Below are positions 24,626 to 37,501 of a stretch of 64,000 nucleotides of DNA, in pieces (the stretch's first letter is position 1; every line of letters begins with the position of its first letter). The notes under the pieces were generated by a model, which saw nothing but the letters and a program-made list of their open reading frames with translations, did not search any database and had not been told where the DNA came from. The stretch lies in contig RWJK01001208.1 of assembly GCA_004335835.1 (NCBI GenBank), forward strand, positions 1 to 64,000. The letters run 5' to 3'. Position numbers and translations under genes: made by a program. Source of the stretch: Scenedesmus sp. ARA3 (lineage: Eukaryota; Chlorophyta; Chlorophyceae; Sphaeropleales; Scenedesmaceae).

Positions 24626-26374
24626 TGGGTATCCACATAGCTGACGTTATCACCTAACAGGCGCAACGGTAAAACTTGACCTGGTACAAGCTCATATCCA
24701 ACGGGCGGCGAGTGGACGAGCTTGCCCGTGCGACAGCCTCGGCAGCCCTACCACGCTTTACCCTTATCCAGCTTCAATTGGAGCTTTCAGATCTCGCTAC
24801 GCGCCGCTTACAAAGATGTATGGACCTACTTTGATGATACTGGGTGAGCGCGTACGTTAATCGCTGTGGCTCCTTGATACATACATCCTCTCACTGGAGG
24901 GTAAGCAGCCAGCAGCAGAGCTTTGGGCAATACATTATCAGTCAGTGAATAGCATCCTTGAGTCTATGCTGCTAGGTTTATAATAGTGAGCCAAACAGAC
25001 GCTTGCATTCAGCCTCACTGCTCAGCAGAAAACAGCCTAATGACGTACTTAGCAGCTACGTAGCTGCTAAGTATACAGCTGAGCTAGCTGCTGCTGCAGG
25101 CCTATCATAAATTGCCTATATCTGTAGGGCAGAGACCTGCAATCACTTTTTGTGGTCGAAAGAAGAGGCCTAATGGCATCGCTGCAGCAGCGCGTTAGAC
25201 ATATCAGTAGACGCTGCAGCAGCACACCGGGCCTGTCAGCAGTCACTGCAGCAGCACTGCTGAAGCAGGCAGCAAGCTGTATGCAGGGGTGCGGGGGTGC
25301 ACTCACATATATTGGTTAATTGTAGCAGCAGAACTCCCAAGTCAGGCATACACCCGTAACCGCAGCGCTAGCGCTGCTAGCGCTAGCAGCCGTTGCAGAT
25401 GGCCGCATGTCAGAGGCCGCAAGTTTGATGCTTGACAAGCAGTACAGTCATGCAGTACATGGGCATCCAATGGGCGTTTGGGTAGCTTGCTGGCTGACGC
25501 ATCGCCCCTTTGTGCATGCTGCGTGCCCTGCTGCGGCTGATGCAGGCGCTTTGCTGGTTCTGGAGATGGTGTCAGCGGGTGCTGCACCAGCTGTAGAGCC
25601 GCAGGGTGAGAGGTCATGGCTCGTCATCTGCCAGCATTTGCAATGACAAATCCTTGGACAAGTCAAAACAGCAGATGCACAGGCTTGCACAGCTGAATCT
25701 GTTGCTTGCAATGAGAGGCAAATCGACGCGTGTTGATACATCTTGCATGCTGCTAGAACTGTCGTGACATAAGAAGCACCATCCTGTCGCGTGTTGACAC
25801 AAAACCATCATAGTTGGTGTGAGATCTGCTAGCTAGCAGCGTGCATGCCTTGGAGGCCTACCTATTGCTACACTGCATCGCTTGGAGCATCCAGGGTGCC
25901 GAATACACCAAACATTGCATTCGCCGACAACAGTGCAGCTGCCTCAACAGCAGCAGCAGCAACAGCGCCTGCCGTGCACTGCAATGCAGGAGTGCCATCC
26001 TTGTGCAAAAACACATGTGTAGCCCTTGCAACCCGCACGTGCCGCAGCGCTTGCCATACGTTGAAGTATGCATTCCCAAATTGATGCGGAGGGTTTGAGG
26101 GACGGGCAACTTGAAGCGTATTGACAGCTAGCATTGCTCTGCTGCAGGTGCAACAAGGAGGGTCTTGCAGCAATCCAAGTGAGTTTCTGCCCACTGCTGG
26201 GTGGCTGATAGTTATGAATGGTGCTTCTAGTTTCCCAGCCACAACAGCGGGCAGAGCACTGTGAATGCCGCTTGTGCCATGACGCGTGCAGCTGCTGCTG
26301 TGGTGTGCTGCTTACACTCACGCGCTTCCAGCGTGGTCACAAACATCTCTTCACACAATCATGCTTTCCTGCAG
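24626..26374. other. Gene-poor stretch upstream of the protease-RCC1 gene
   Basis: Apart from the palindromes, no confident gene is seen. An ATG frame at 25845-26084 (Cys-rich towards its end) could hold an N-terminal exon of the downstream protease-RCC1 gene, but no phase-consistent splice was found. Confidence 0.4.
25046..25073. repeat. 28-bp perfect palindrome
   Basis: TACTTAGCAGCTAC is followed directly by its reverse complement. A shorter GCTAGCGCTGCTAGCGC palindromic cluster follows at about 25367-25390. Confidence 0.85.
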
Positions 26375-29300
26375 CCGCTTCACGGGCCTTACCTATGATG
26401 CAGCAAAAGGCTTGAAGTCATCGCGCAATCAAACACGGCGCGGCTACGTGACCACCTCAAGCATCCAAAAAATAGTGTCAAACCTCGGTGCTGGACTCAA
26501 TGTGACGCAGCTGGCACAGGCAGCATGCAACACGCCCAATGTTGCTGACCCTTCCTGCGAACAAGGGTTGCTGTTGGCACTAACCCCTGCAAAGTATTCG
26601 TCCAACAGCACAGCAGACACACCTGGCCGCCGCGCATTCATCAGCCCTGCTCAGGTACTGCTGCTAATAATAACCAGCAGGCACAAGCACTGCGCAATGG
26701 GTGTTGCTGGACAGTGTATTGTAGAGCACGCATGAAAGTTGTGTCTCATGTTATAGCGCAGCATGTCACACATGTTGCTGCACTGTTTCAGTGGCAAGGA
26801 GACGCTGTGCTTAACCTTTAACCTGCGAAATATACGTGCAGTTGTGCAGTCTGCACTCTCAGGCCAAACTGCTGTTCTTGGGTGCAGGACCAAGGCACAT
26901 GTGGTGCATGTGTCGGCTTTGCTGTGACAGCTGCTGCTGAGGCTGCCATCAATGTGTACAAGCAGCAGCACTGGGACAAGCTGGGCCTGTCAGAACAGGC
27001 CTTCAGCTTCTGCATGTGAGTGCACACTCACGCATATGCACACCAAGCAAGACGGCAAATTTGGGTGAAAGGGGTACCTCTTTCACATGCTGCACTGGTG
27101 CAGCATTTCTGTGTAGCTGGCAGCTTGCATTTGCTAGGGTGAGGTGCTTCTGCTTCTTGCCAGCAGGTGCTTCATATGACATTGCAAATGCATGCGTGCG
27201 TCAGCCTGCCGTGCATTGCTGCCATGCAGGCTGTTGCCACGCATCAACTGCGGCTCAGGCGCGTCATATGATGACGTGGTGAAGCTCCTGGTCCAAGGTG
27301 GAGTGAAGCAGTGGCCATCGCGCGACTGCTTTGGTTATCTTGCTGACGTATCATCCACTGAAGAGTGCAGCGAAGTGAACTTGGGGCGTTGCTCACAACT
27401 GCCCGAAGGTGAGGTGGCAGCGTACGTATGGTGGCTGAACAAAATGTTTGGCGCAGCCGCGGCTGTTGCAAGCTGATGCTACAATGCACTATGCACCCAT
27501 CGCTTACTGCACCGTCTAGTCATGTGTGTGCATGGTGAATGCTGTCAGGGGTATTTTGCATTGAGTGTCAGGGCAGAGCATGCATGTGCGCACACCTTTC
27601 TGTAGGTATTGTCTGCAGCTGCATTTGCAAGTGCAGAAAATACATGTTATCACGACACGCTGTGCAGCAACAAGCAGCCTTTATTGATGCATGCAATCCC
27701 TTGCGGCACCTGCAGGCGGTGTGTTTTCTGCTGTCGATGCTGGCAGTGCTCTGGCAACCATGGCAAAGGTGAAGGAGCAGATCATGCTCACAGGTGGCGT
27801 GCTGACATCCATGGCAATGTCCGAAGCAACCTTTGACCGCTTTGCAACCAGCACGACAGCTGCAAGTGGCACGTTCAGTGCCACAGAGGAAGCTAGTAGG
27901 CTTGGCGGCACTGCGGTTATGCACGCGGTCTTCTGCTATGGCTGGTGGGATAACCCCAGATCAGTTGGCGATGGTTATTGGATGTGCAAGAACAGGTAAG
28001 CTGAAACCCGCTTGGCTGCTGGTGTTAAAACCACAAAGTGTACAAATATTGGTGACAGTTACCCCTGGTACCGATTCAAGTCCTGCTGCTGGCTCAAAAC
28101 TCCCAAGCACGCAGCGGCGGTTTCACAATGCGCAGTTTGCACGGCACGCAAGGCATGTGAAAGGCCCTCATCTTGGCGTCCTGTTCACTGCTTTGTTGAA
28201 GCCCTGTACATGTTGCTGCTGCATTGCTTGTGTCTCCCTGCAGCTGGGGTCCTGGCTGGGGCCGCAATGGCTCCTTCAATGTGGCGTACGGCTCAGCCTT
28301 TACCATGCAGCCAGACTACACCTTCGCCCTGCAGTTCAACAAGGCCAGCACAACACAACGGGTGGCAGACATACAGCAAAGGCTCAAACCGGACCTCACA
28401 TACGACCCAACTGCAACTGGGTGTATTTTGTACACACCAAGAAGGTCGCAGCGGCTGCTGCAGCTGGTGCAGGATCTGGTCATTCTGTCAACAACAGTGA
28501 TAAATAACAGGCCACGCAAGGCTGACATTGTGGCAGATGTTGTGGCATCAAACTTGCGCTTCGTGCGCAGCCTGTCGGCAGCCAGCACAGGGCCCTTCAG
28601 GCTATGTGGCAGGACGGTGCAGCTGCTGAGTGACATCATCATGCCGCCTGCTCGTCCCAGCCCATCGCCTGCTGTGGCCCCGTCACCATCGCCATCACCA
28701 TCAACCCCAGGTGAGGGCAAGCATTGTAGCTGCACAGGGCGCCACAGTTCACTGCGTAATGAAAGCGATTATTACTACCACAATAAAAACAATCGCATAA
28801 TCAGAGGACAAGGACTATGCGCCGTTAGACTTTTGTTGATAAGCACAACAGCGGCATCCATCAGTCCCCACTGCTGTCGCTGCTGTGCAGGCGGTGCTGC
28901 GGATAGCTGCAGCCTGTTACGTGCCAGTGACCCTGCCTGCAAGCGTTGCGTGCAGGGCATCACACTCGGGGGTCCCATCTTTGTGGTGCTCTTTGACGGC
29001 AGCCTCGAGTGCGCAGGGAGCAACGGTGGCGGGCAGTCATGGCGTGGCACAGCGACATCGAGCAGAGTGCTTGTTCCGGCAACCGCCCTAGCTGGCAAAC
29101 AATTCAGCAGTGTTGGCAGCGGTTGGGCTCACAGCTGTGTCCTGACCGCTGTGTCTGAAGGCAGCGATAGAGTTTTGTGTGTTGGGGAGGGCTGGCCCGG
29201 AGGGCTTGGGGATGGCAAGCTGAGCTCATCCAGAGTGCCTGCGGCTGTGCAGGGCTTGCAGCCGTCCTCCATCGCCCAGTTGGCTGTTGGCTGGTTCTAC

Positions 29301-30056
29301 TGCTGTGTAGTTTACACAGATCCAGAAAAGCTGGCTCAATGTTGGGGTGAATTTCCTGGGGCCAACAACAACACTGGTGTTATTGCCATACCTGGCACAG
29401 CCGGGGCAACCGCCGTGGCTGTTGCTAACGTCGGGGGCTACGCATGTGCTGTTCTGCGCAACTCCACCGTCCTCTGCTGGTTTGGTGCCAACGCCCCGTT
29501 TCTTCTCGACGGCCTACAGAATGCTGTGCGCATCTCTGTTGGAGGAGACATGGGGTGTGCCATTGTGCAAGAAACTGCCTCAGCTGTAGATAATGCTCTT
29601 TGGTGTTGGGATATGTCAGGAAGTATCGCCTCCAGTGTGCTGGTCAACCATGAGAGACGCAAGCCTATAGTTGTGAGGCTGCCGCCTGGCAGAGTTGTTG
29701 ATGTGATGGCAGGGTACTTGCATGCGTGTGTCCTCGTCAAGGACGTGGCTGCCATTGGAGGTGATGTTTACTGCTGGGGTTTCAACACTGTTGGGCAACT
29801 GGGACAAGGGTACATAACAACGGTGACAAATTTCAACAAAATAAACGTCAATTCATCGGAGGTCATCACTAAGCCGTTGCGTGTCAAAGGCCTCAGCAAC
29901 GTCACAGCATTGTACGGAGGGTCCTACTCCACTTGTGCAGTCACAGCATCACAGCGCGTGATGTGTTGGGGGGAAAATCTCATGGGCATGCTTGCTATTG
30001 GTGACTCCCAGGATGCAGTCACTGTGCCTACCGCCATGCGGATGCTTTGTGCTTGA
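26375..30056 (+). CDS. Papain-type protease fused to RCC1-like repeats, 5' incomplete
   Basis: Exons are 26375-26654, 26888-27015, 27230-27408, 27716-27995, 28244-28710 and 28891-30056, all in phase, giving about 832 residues. The first exon lacks its upstream partner. The C1A domain carries the oxyanion Gln and nucleophile (DQGTCGACVGFA), the catalytic His (MHAVFCYGW) and the Asn motif formed across a splice (CKNSWGPGWGRNG). A Ser-Pro linker (PSPSPAVAPSPSPSPS) follows. About 385 residues of RCC1-like repeats come next, with the blade motifs VYCWGFNTVGQLGQG and VMCWGENLMG. Many Cys residues and the hydroxyproline-type linker suggest secretion or a cell-wall location. The RCC1 part may bind ligand or inhibit the protease, which is inference. 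The 180-bp intron 28711-28890 has no stop and is in frame. Confidence 0.86.
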
Positions 30057-31528
30057 CAGCAGAGGCTGTTTGCACATTGCGCGCTGCTGTCAGTGGACCC
30101 TCGTGAGCGTAGTAGATACTAGCACTGTGACGGCTCGCCGAGCTCGTGCAGTTGTTTAGTCTTTTGGTGCCCTGTCTTTCAGCTCAGTGATAATGAAGCA
30201 GCAGTACTGTTGAAGCAAACAGAAGCCAGTGCTGTCTCTCAACATTTAGTGTTTTTCTGCAGTTCGTGGGTTCATTATGCCCTGCCAGGGCACCAGTTGT
30301 TTACCCAACAGATGTCCACTCTGTGTAACATCCTGTGCAATATGGCCCATATCCCGGGTGACACGCTCATATATGCGGAGGAGACTTGCAAGTTGGCGTC
30401 CTGGTAGCTAGGGGCTTTGGGGCTTTGGCCAGCTTTGGCTAGCTTTGGGGCTTTTGGGCTTTAGAGGCTTTGGCGTGGACATTGCTGGAGGTTGCTGAGT
30501 TTACTCCATGCAGTGACGATAACTTATCGTAGAAGTTGAACTTGATCACCCCCTTGTGACCGTGTGACCCCCTTGTGACCTTGTAGCAACACGTAAATGA
30601 CCTGATACATGTGTCAGCACATGCTGTGCAGCACGTGAGCTGTGCACGTTGCTGAGGAGTGCGTGTACATGCGTCTGAAACAACCTCCTGCACCTTCCAG
30701 GGAACCTCCGCAAAACTTGCCAGCTGGGTGCCCTAACCAGCGCTGCTTGGCAGTACCGCAGGTGCCTGCCTGGCTGTGAGCAAACAACTCGGCTTTACAC
30801 ACTCCAACAGACCTAGGCACTGAGAACCCTTAAGCGCATGTCAACACCAGCACGCGAAGGCTAGTATGCGTGTCTGGCCAACACGGTTTGACACTGCCAA
30901 CAAGCCACAGAGGGTGGCAATCGATACGCCAAACTATCAGCATAGAGCAGACAGTACAAACCACTGACAACTGCCTTGTTGCTGCCTGGTATCCCCTGTG
31001 CGCAGTATCTCAGCGCTGCTTGTCAGAAAGTAACTCTGCAGCTGTACCAATGGCACACTGTGTTGCCTGTGTCACGTAGTGGTCCTTCTGCCTTGGAGCA
31101 TGTTCAGCAATGGCAGCACTGTCACAGTGTTTTCAACAGCCAGACACTGACACCAGCTGCCTCTGTGCAGGACATATCGCCTTGGCCTACATGCGGCGCC
31201 CACGCCTGCTGCATATTTAGAGCAACAGCAGCAGTAGCAGCAGCAGGTGACAACAGGGTCAACAAGTTGATTCAATCCGTAGTACGGCTTGATGTGTGAC
31301 GGTGTTTAATCATCTCGACAACATCTATCGCGCCCCGCAGTTTGCCGGCCAGCCTGCTTGTGTCGTTGTGTGTCTGTTTCCTGCTAAGAGGTATGGCTCA
31401 TGCACGTACCCTTGCCATGCTGCAGACTAGTGTTCTGCTGAAACAGCACTACAGAGCTCATACTAATAGCATGCCGGCGCAGCACGCAGTACAAAGTCGC
31501 TGCAACACCCTATCAAGTACTGCCACGC
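30057..31528. other. Intergenic, no gene recognised
   Basis: A GGCTTTGG-rich imperfect repeat (30410-30475) and a repeated GTGACC..CCCTTGTGACC phrase (about 30550-30585) are present. No convincing coding exon. Confidence 0.5.
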
Positions 31529-34133
31529 TCACCTGGGCCTGCCTCCAACCTTGCCAACTTCATGAAAGAAGTCCCCGACCCTGTCAAAGAACCTGTCCAC
31601 CTGCTTGCCCACTGTCTTGCCAACATCCTTTGTCGCATCACCCAGGCCGTTGCCAATCTCCTTCTTCACCCCCTGCAGCCCCTTGTTAACATCTTTGCCC
31701 ACCCTGTTGAGTCCCTTGCTGACTTTGCCAGCTGTGCGGTCGATGCGCTTATGCACATCGCGCATGGTGTCACCGATGCCAGCTGCGCTGGCCACTGGTA
31801 CCTGCTTTGCAGCACCTGCGCGCGCTGCTGCTGCTGCTGCTGTGGTGGTGCTGGCAGTAGGCACGGCTGGCCGCTGCACTGGCTGCTGCTGCACCGGCTT
31901 TGCTGCTGGTTTCTGCACAGGCTGAGCAACAGGCTTAGTTGCTGGCTTGGCTGCTGGCTGCTGTGCGGGTTGTGCAACAGGCTCGATTGCTGGCTTAGCT
32001 GCTGGCTGCTGTGCTGGCTTTGCTGCTGCAGGGCCTGCTGTGGTAGGCTTGCTGTCTGGCACTGCAGACAGAAGCTTCCTGCTGACCTGATCTGCACAAC
32101 ATAGAAACGTGGACGTGCATCAGTGCAAATTGTGACCTTGTCCTTGAAGCTGCTGCCAGCAGTTCTCATGTTCACGTCATGCTGGTGACAGTGCTGCTTG
32201 CTGAGTGCGCACCACATTCTGCGCCTCCTTCTAAGCTGTGCGGGTCGCATTGCCCGTAGCAGTATGCCGTAAGCCCGATCAGCAGGCAAAGAACCAGCGT
32301 CCCTTTTTGCCTGCTCATGTTCGCGCGCTTGCGTGCTTTTCTGTGCGCGGTTTATCTTTGGTTCTGAAAAAACGTATGCTATGCGCAAGTCAGTCAGTGA
32401 TTCCTCAATTCACAGCCTGCCTGTCTCGTGGAATTGGCTGGCGCAGGTCTTGACTCGACAGAAGTTGGCTGCAGCCGCGACTTGTACGGGAGCGCCATGT
32501 ACAGCCACCCTCACACATACAAGCGTCAGAGACGATCAAAACGAGCTTTAGAGACTCGTGTTTGGATTTGTTTAATTCGAAAACATGAGCAAGGTCAAGA
32601 TGCTGCTGCTGGCACCGAACCGCATGCTCGCAGCAAGCCAGGCAATTGATGCCAGCGCTGCCACAGTGTTCTGTGTTTGCTTCAATACAAGTCATCACAC
32701 ATAGTATGCGGTGACTGAATTGGACCCAACAAATCCACAGCAAACACTATCTTACACGTCGGTGCCTGCCAGCCTGTTGTGTACTGTGCAGTACAGGCAC
32801 ACCACTGGCTGTTAAAGGAGCTGCAGCTCACAGCTGCTTGCAGGAGAACAGCCTGCTGCACGTCATCAGCCCACCAGCACCGCCACAGGTATCAGCAGCA
32901 CCAGCACACAACCACCAGCAACTGCCTGATGGCACTCTGGTTGTTATGTCACCTTCGTGCAAACGTGCTCAACGTCCCCACTGGACAAGACTGTCCATCT
33001 TTACAAGAGCAGTCGCACCCAACAGTCACAAACCAAAACTGCATGCCAATCCAGGCTATGTTGATCGTGTCCTTGATCCTCCTGCAGGTGACAGTTGCGC
33101 CTGAGGCTCAGGTTGCAAGGCCCACAAAATGTGCCTTACAGCAAGATTGCCAGGATGAGAAGAGGCACCCTGCAAGAGCAACAAAGCAGCAGCAACGTCA
33201 GCAGTGCACGTCACAAAGCTGTTTTTGAGATTGCCAATGGATTTTATGTACAGCATCAGCAGCACGCGTGACAATAGCATGCTCATTGCACAGATGCATC
33301 TTGCAGACAGCGTTGTTTCCAGCAGCAGCTGCTTGCCCAAAAGACAAACTACCCATGTCTGGCTGCTGCTCAACCGCAAACCACCACTGCTGCTGCTGGC
33401 ACGCCAGGATTGCTGCGATAATGCAAGCTGGCTGTGCTGGTAGGGTGCGCGCAACACCATGTCTTGTAGCTGGCCGGTTACATTCTCACCAGAAGGGGTG
33501 TGTGACGACTGCTATCAGGATAAGCAGCGGTGACAGCAGCAGCAGCAGTGGTGCCAGCACTATGCCCAGCACAACGAGGATCAGCAGCAGCGGGATCCCT
33601 GCAAGCCAGGCGCAAAAGCGGAGTTCAACGGCAGCATGTGGTTGTTACGGTATAACACAGCCGCTGCGCCGCATGGACAACCGCACTCTGCACCGGACAT
33701 GTTGCGCTATGAACACATTCATAAGTTGGGTGCAGTACACAGATCATGACATGATTTGATTGGGTTTTGGCCTGCTGCTTCACCATTTTGGGAATACTGT
33801 TACTGCTTCAGCAAGCATTGACGCGTTGACCACAGCACAAAAACTGCTGGGTCATTGCACAGCATATCAGCTGTTGCAGTCCCACAAAGCTGCAGCCTGA
33901 CTTGACCAGCACATCCAAGAATCAACAGTAGTCTGTCAGTGCTGTCTTTTCAGTGCATCATTCAGTTTTCCAGCACAGCCGCAGCAGCGTGCGAGGCTAG
34001 CTGCGCAGCATGCGGTTGTGCGTACTGTATGCAGAAGGAGCTCAAGGCTGCCTGGCTGGCTGCTCGAGAGCAATAGCTGAAACTTACATATAGGAGATGT
34101 GATCAAGGCCAAAGTGGCGGTAATGAACCCCAT
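31529..34133 (-). CDS. Hairpin membrane protein with Lys-rich tail (oleosin-like?)
   Basis: Four phase-consistent 5' exons were read: 34133-34088, 33598-33490, 33169-33140 and 33081-32953. They start MGFITATLALITSPI and run into a long hydrophobic segment containing APLLLLLSPLL, a PX5SP sequence like the first half of the oleosin proline knot. WVPLLILAILL and a Cys cluster (GCDCSCKDGQSC) follow. A tiny exon near 32855 may come next. A later exon (32061-31529) encodes PA/KPA repeats, then an amphipathic Lys-rich stretch (KGLQGVKKEIGNG, DRFFDRVGDFFHEVGKV). The middle exons are not resolved, and the join of the last exon is inferred only from strand and position. A lipid-droplet or ER-membrane role is a guess from the hairpin; it could equally be two genes. 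Confidence 0.5.
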
Positions 34134-34479
34134 GCTGTCAACGGCAACCGCCTGATCTGTGGTGCTCTCCTCAGCTGCCTGTGCAGTGTTAGGGTTTCTT
34201 GCGTTGGCTGAACCGTTGGGTGGTCAAGATTTCAGCCGCGACAGGCGCGTTGCTGGGAAACCCCATACCATTTGCAAAACGGTGTGCGCATATGCGGTGG
34301 CTTCGCATCACCTGCCATACTCAGTACCTGCGTCGCACGGTCGTCGTCATGAGTTCAATCTCACTTTTTGCCGGGTGGCTGACAGCTGCGCGAATCAGCT
34401 GAACAGTCTGTGTCGTTCTTACATACAAATGTGGGGTAACAAAATGCTTTATCCTGCATAATATGGTGGGCGATGAGCT

Positions 34480-34872
34480 ATGGCATCACTGCAACCAGGA
34501 TGTGACTGGGCACTGCTAGTGCCAGGCGAACTGTGTCGAGCATCAATTGCAAGTGCAGATCAATCTAGCCCATTTGGTTGCACGCTGAATTGCCTGATCA
34601 AGGGCAGCGATTTCCTGTTTCAGGAATTGGGAGCAGCATTGAACACGACTGGCACAGCGCTGTATAGGCATTCACCTGAAAAAGCACAACAAATGCTGCA
34701 GCAGCTGCAGTTGATCAAATGCATGAGGGAGCCGCGGACAACACAAGCCAAGCATGTATCACTGTTACAGCTCCTTACCCTGCCTCAACCACATGACTGG
34801 CTCAAAGTGACAAATGCGCTGTGTCACCTAGTCAAAACACAGGCGCGGTGCATGCTTGCAAGCTGGCTGTGA
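34480..34872 (+). CDS. Single-exon ORF, 130 codons, unknown
   Basis: An ATG-initiated frame with a balanced composition (MASLQPGCDWALLVPGELCR) unlike the Ala/Gln/Cys-rich shadow frames typical here. No family is recognised and there is no splice support. It may be a small gene or chance. Confidence 0.3.
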   Translation: MASLQPGCDWALLVPGELCRASIASADQSSPFGCTLNCLIKGSDFLFQELGAALNTTGTALYRHSPEKAQQMLQQLQLIKCMREPRTTQAKHVSLLQLLTLPQPHDWLKVTNALCHLVKTQARCMLASWL

Positions 34873-35449
34873 GTGCCAGTCCTGTGACGGCACCCGAACC
34901 TTGTACGCATATGCACGCATTTTGCGATGGAAACACCCATGGATGCACTCACACAAACAAGGCTGTGCTGTAACTCAATCAAGGCAGACGGCCCACAGGC
35001 AAGGACGGCAGCAGGGGTCTGCTCTGTACCGCCTACGCAATTCACAAAAAAATCACTGTTACCATTGTGCCTTGTGCAGACGATGAAGCAACCCTTGGGA
35101 CTGCATCCATGCAGTGTGCTGCCTAGGCATACTGTACACAGGCATGCATGCCAAGCAAGCAATTCCAGCCGCCACCACAGCTGCATTATGATCCAGCATC
35201 CGGCCGCCTGCTGCTGCAGCTGCAGCCGCTGCTACTGCTGCAGCCATGAGCAGATCTCTGCACCTGCACTGATCTCAGCTTGTTGGCCTCTCCGCTGCTA
35301 GGTCGCTTTACTGGGATTGCCAGCTGCAGATAGACTCCACAATGCAAGGCACATTGCCTGCAGCAGCCGCTGCATAAACACACCACCAATGAGCACTGCG
35401 CTGCTGTACTGGCATTCCTTTACCGCTGCTGCTGCTGCTGCCGCCATTG

Positions 35450-35944
35450 CTACGAGGGCACATTCTCCAGCAGCTGCACCGGCTCCAGGATGTTGATCTT
35501 GTTTGTGTCCACGATGCAGCCATTCAGCAGCATCTCATCCATGATGTAGTGCACCTGGCACAGCAGAGCGGGCAGCAAGAATGCACGCATGGCAGCAGCT
35601 TGAGCTACATAGTGGGTACCACCGCAGCCTGCTGGCGCTGATGCTGCATGGAAAGTAAACCCGCACAGTGCAATTGGACAGCAGGCAGGACGACTGACAG
35701 CAACACAGCAAACAAGCACCTGCCTGCAATCAAGTTCATGCTGCCAGCCACAACATGCTTGCAGACGTCACGTTGCAATGGTGTATTTCAGTCCTGCATG
35801 CATGCCCTACTGCAATTGTGCCCTGCGCGCCACGCACCACGTCTGGGTCGTTCATAATGTCCAGCTCGCACACTTGCCCGAAGTGCTTGTCCAGCACCTC
35901 CACGAAGCAGTGGATCAGCTCCAGCACGGCAAGCTCATTCTGCA

Positions 35945-35982
<38 letters not shown>

Positions 35983-36205
35983 GAGCGGAATAGGCAGCGG
36001 TACAGGTCTGCTGCTGGCACACCGCAGCACAGCGTGTCCCATTGCTGCATGCAGCTGCTGCTCAAGCGCGCATGGGTACTGCACTTCATAGCATGCAACA
36101 AGCATTTCAAGGCACTGGAGCATATCTGCGCACCAGGTGATTTGAACGCAACAAAGACACGCAGACTTCGCAGAGTTGCAGATGGACATGACGTCAACCG
36201 CTCGT

Positions 36206-36237
<32 letters not shown>

Positions 36238-36847
36238 CACCTCATCATCGTCTACCCCAACCATGAAAAAGAGAGAGGCATATCTCCGGTAGATTATCTT
36301 GTAGCTGCGGTGCTCGAAGAACGAGCACTGCAGGGCAGGCACAACACAGCGCAGCAGTGATGTTCAGGATACTGACAGCAGCATTGCTACAGGAGCAGCG
36401 CTGCCAATGCTCCATGTGTTCCTGCAAACGCTTCATTGGCAACACTTGTGAAGGCTGCTGCTGCTGCCATGTTTTTCAAGCCACAGTTGCTTCTGTCAAC
36501 ATGCATCCACTAACCGAACGCAGCCGCAAGGTGCAGCACTGCTAAAGCTGCAAACCACATGTATCTCACAACCTGAGCATCTCAGTGACAAATGTATGGC
36601 TGCATGGTTTGCCCTGTACAGCACTGCTGCTGCTGCTACTGCTGCTGCTGCACTGCTGGTTAATGTTCTTGTGCTGCTGGTCTGCACAGAGCAGCACCCA
36701 CACCTGCTTGTCTGTCCTGGCCAGGCACTTGCGCACTATTTCTCCTTCTAGAGCCCGCTTCTCATCTGTTGACAGCAGCTCTGTGAAGTACTTGGCCAGG
36801 CGTGTCTGGCCCTGCTTGTTGACCAGCAGCAAGAACTTGATGGTCAT
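35450..36847 (-). CDS. AP4S1: AP-4 complex sigma subunit
   Basis: Small sigma chain of the AP-4 adaptor, a non-clathrin coat that sorts cargo at the trans-Golgi network. Exons 36847-36704, 36327-36241, 35939-35838 and 35554-35450 join in phase 0 to give 145 residues, the normal family length. [16 protein letters not shown] opens the longin-like fold, followed by [13 protein letters not shown] and [27 protein letters not shown] in the last exon matches AP-4 sigma (MVLNGCIVETN) rather than AP-1 or AP-2 sigma. The residues DIMNDPDV replace the usual DIMFNLDK. CAG/CTG runs abut the third-exon acceptor and the second-exon donor. It is divergent from TFIIB across a 654-bp spacer. Confidence 0.95.
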
Positions 36848-37501
36848 GCTGGCTGTCTAATGCCTGCTGTGTTCTGCTGCTGAGGACTACAGCGGGCCAG
36901 TGCTGCCTGCGCCTGTGCTGATGGACAGCAAGACCACTTCTGCAGTGCTGGAATAAGGTGCTCTAGCAGTTGAGACGCAAGCTAATTTACAACTGAACAC
37001 TGACGTTCAGTGGCTTGCAACCAGATGTGAGCAGCTGGGCTAGGCTCCCTTGCTGCAGAGGCACAGTGCAGAAGAAAGAGCAAGCGCAACAGGCAGCGAC
37101 AAAGGCACAACAACAACAGCCTCGGATGCCTGATCGCATGCAACTCAAACAACGTTAAGGTCCTTTGTCACGCAAGTCATGACACGTTGGGGTTATATTC
37201 GGAGGTAGGAGCAGACAGCCACGGCCAGTTCGAGCGTGTCAACGTAAACATGGTACTGGATCCTCAATAGTGTCTGCTTGGTAATGTGCAATTTGCCACG
37301 ATCTAGCTGATGTCAGTGGGCACTGGTGCCTGAGCAGTTTGTCTGTTGTGCAGCAGCCCTTCCAGTGTACAAGACCCTTTCATACAGTGTAACCTGTTCA
37401 TCTAACTATTGAAACCTGGCAAGCTGAAGTGACAAAGCCCTGTAGGGCCCGTAGGCCCAGCGCTGTAGCCTCAGCAGCTGCTACTGCTGTTAGCTGGAGT
37501 C
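36848..37501. promoter_or_regulatory. Shared divergent promoter region, AP4S1/TFIIB
   Basis: The 654 bp between the two divergent start codons hold no other gene and must contain both promoters. No clear TATA box could be assigned. Confidence 0.5.

Noticed and set aside
24626..24900. Possible structured RNA or rRNA fragment
   Set aside because: The composition looked RNA-like, but no known rRNA, tRNA or snRNA motif could be found.
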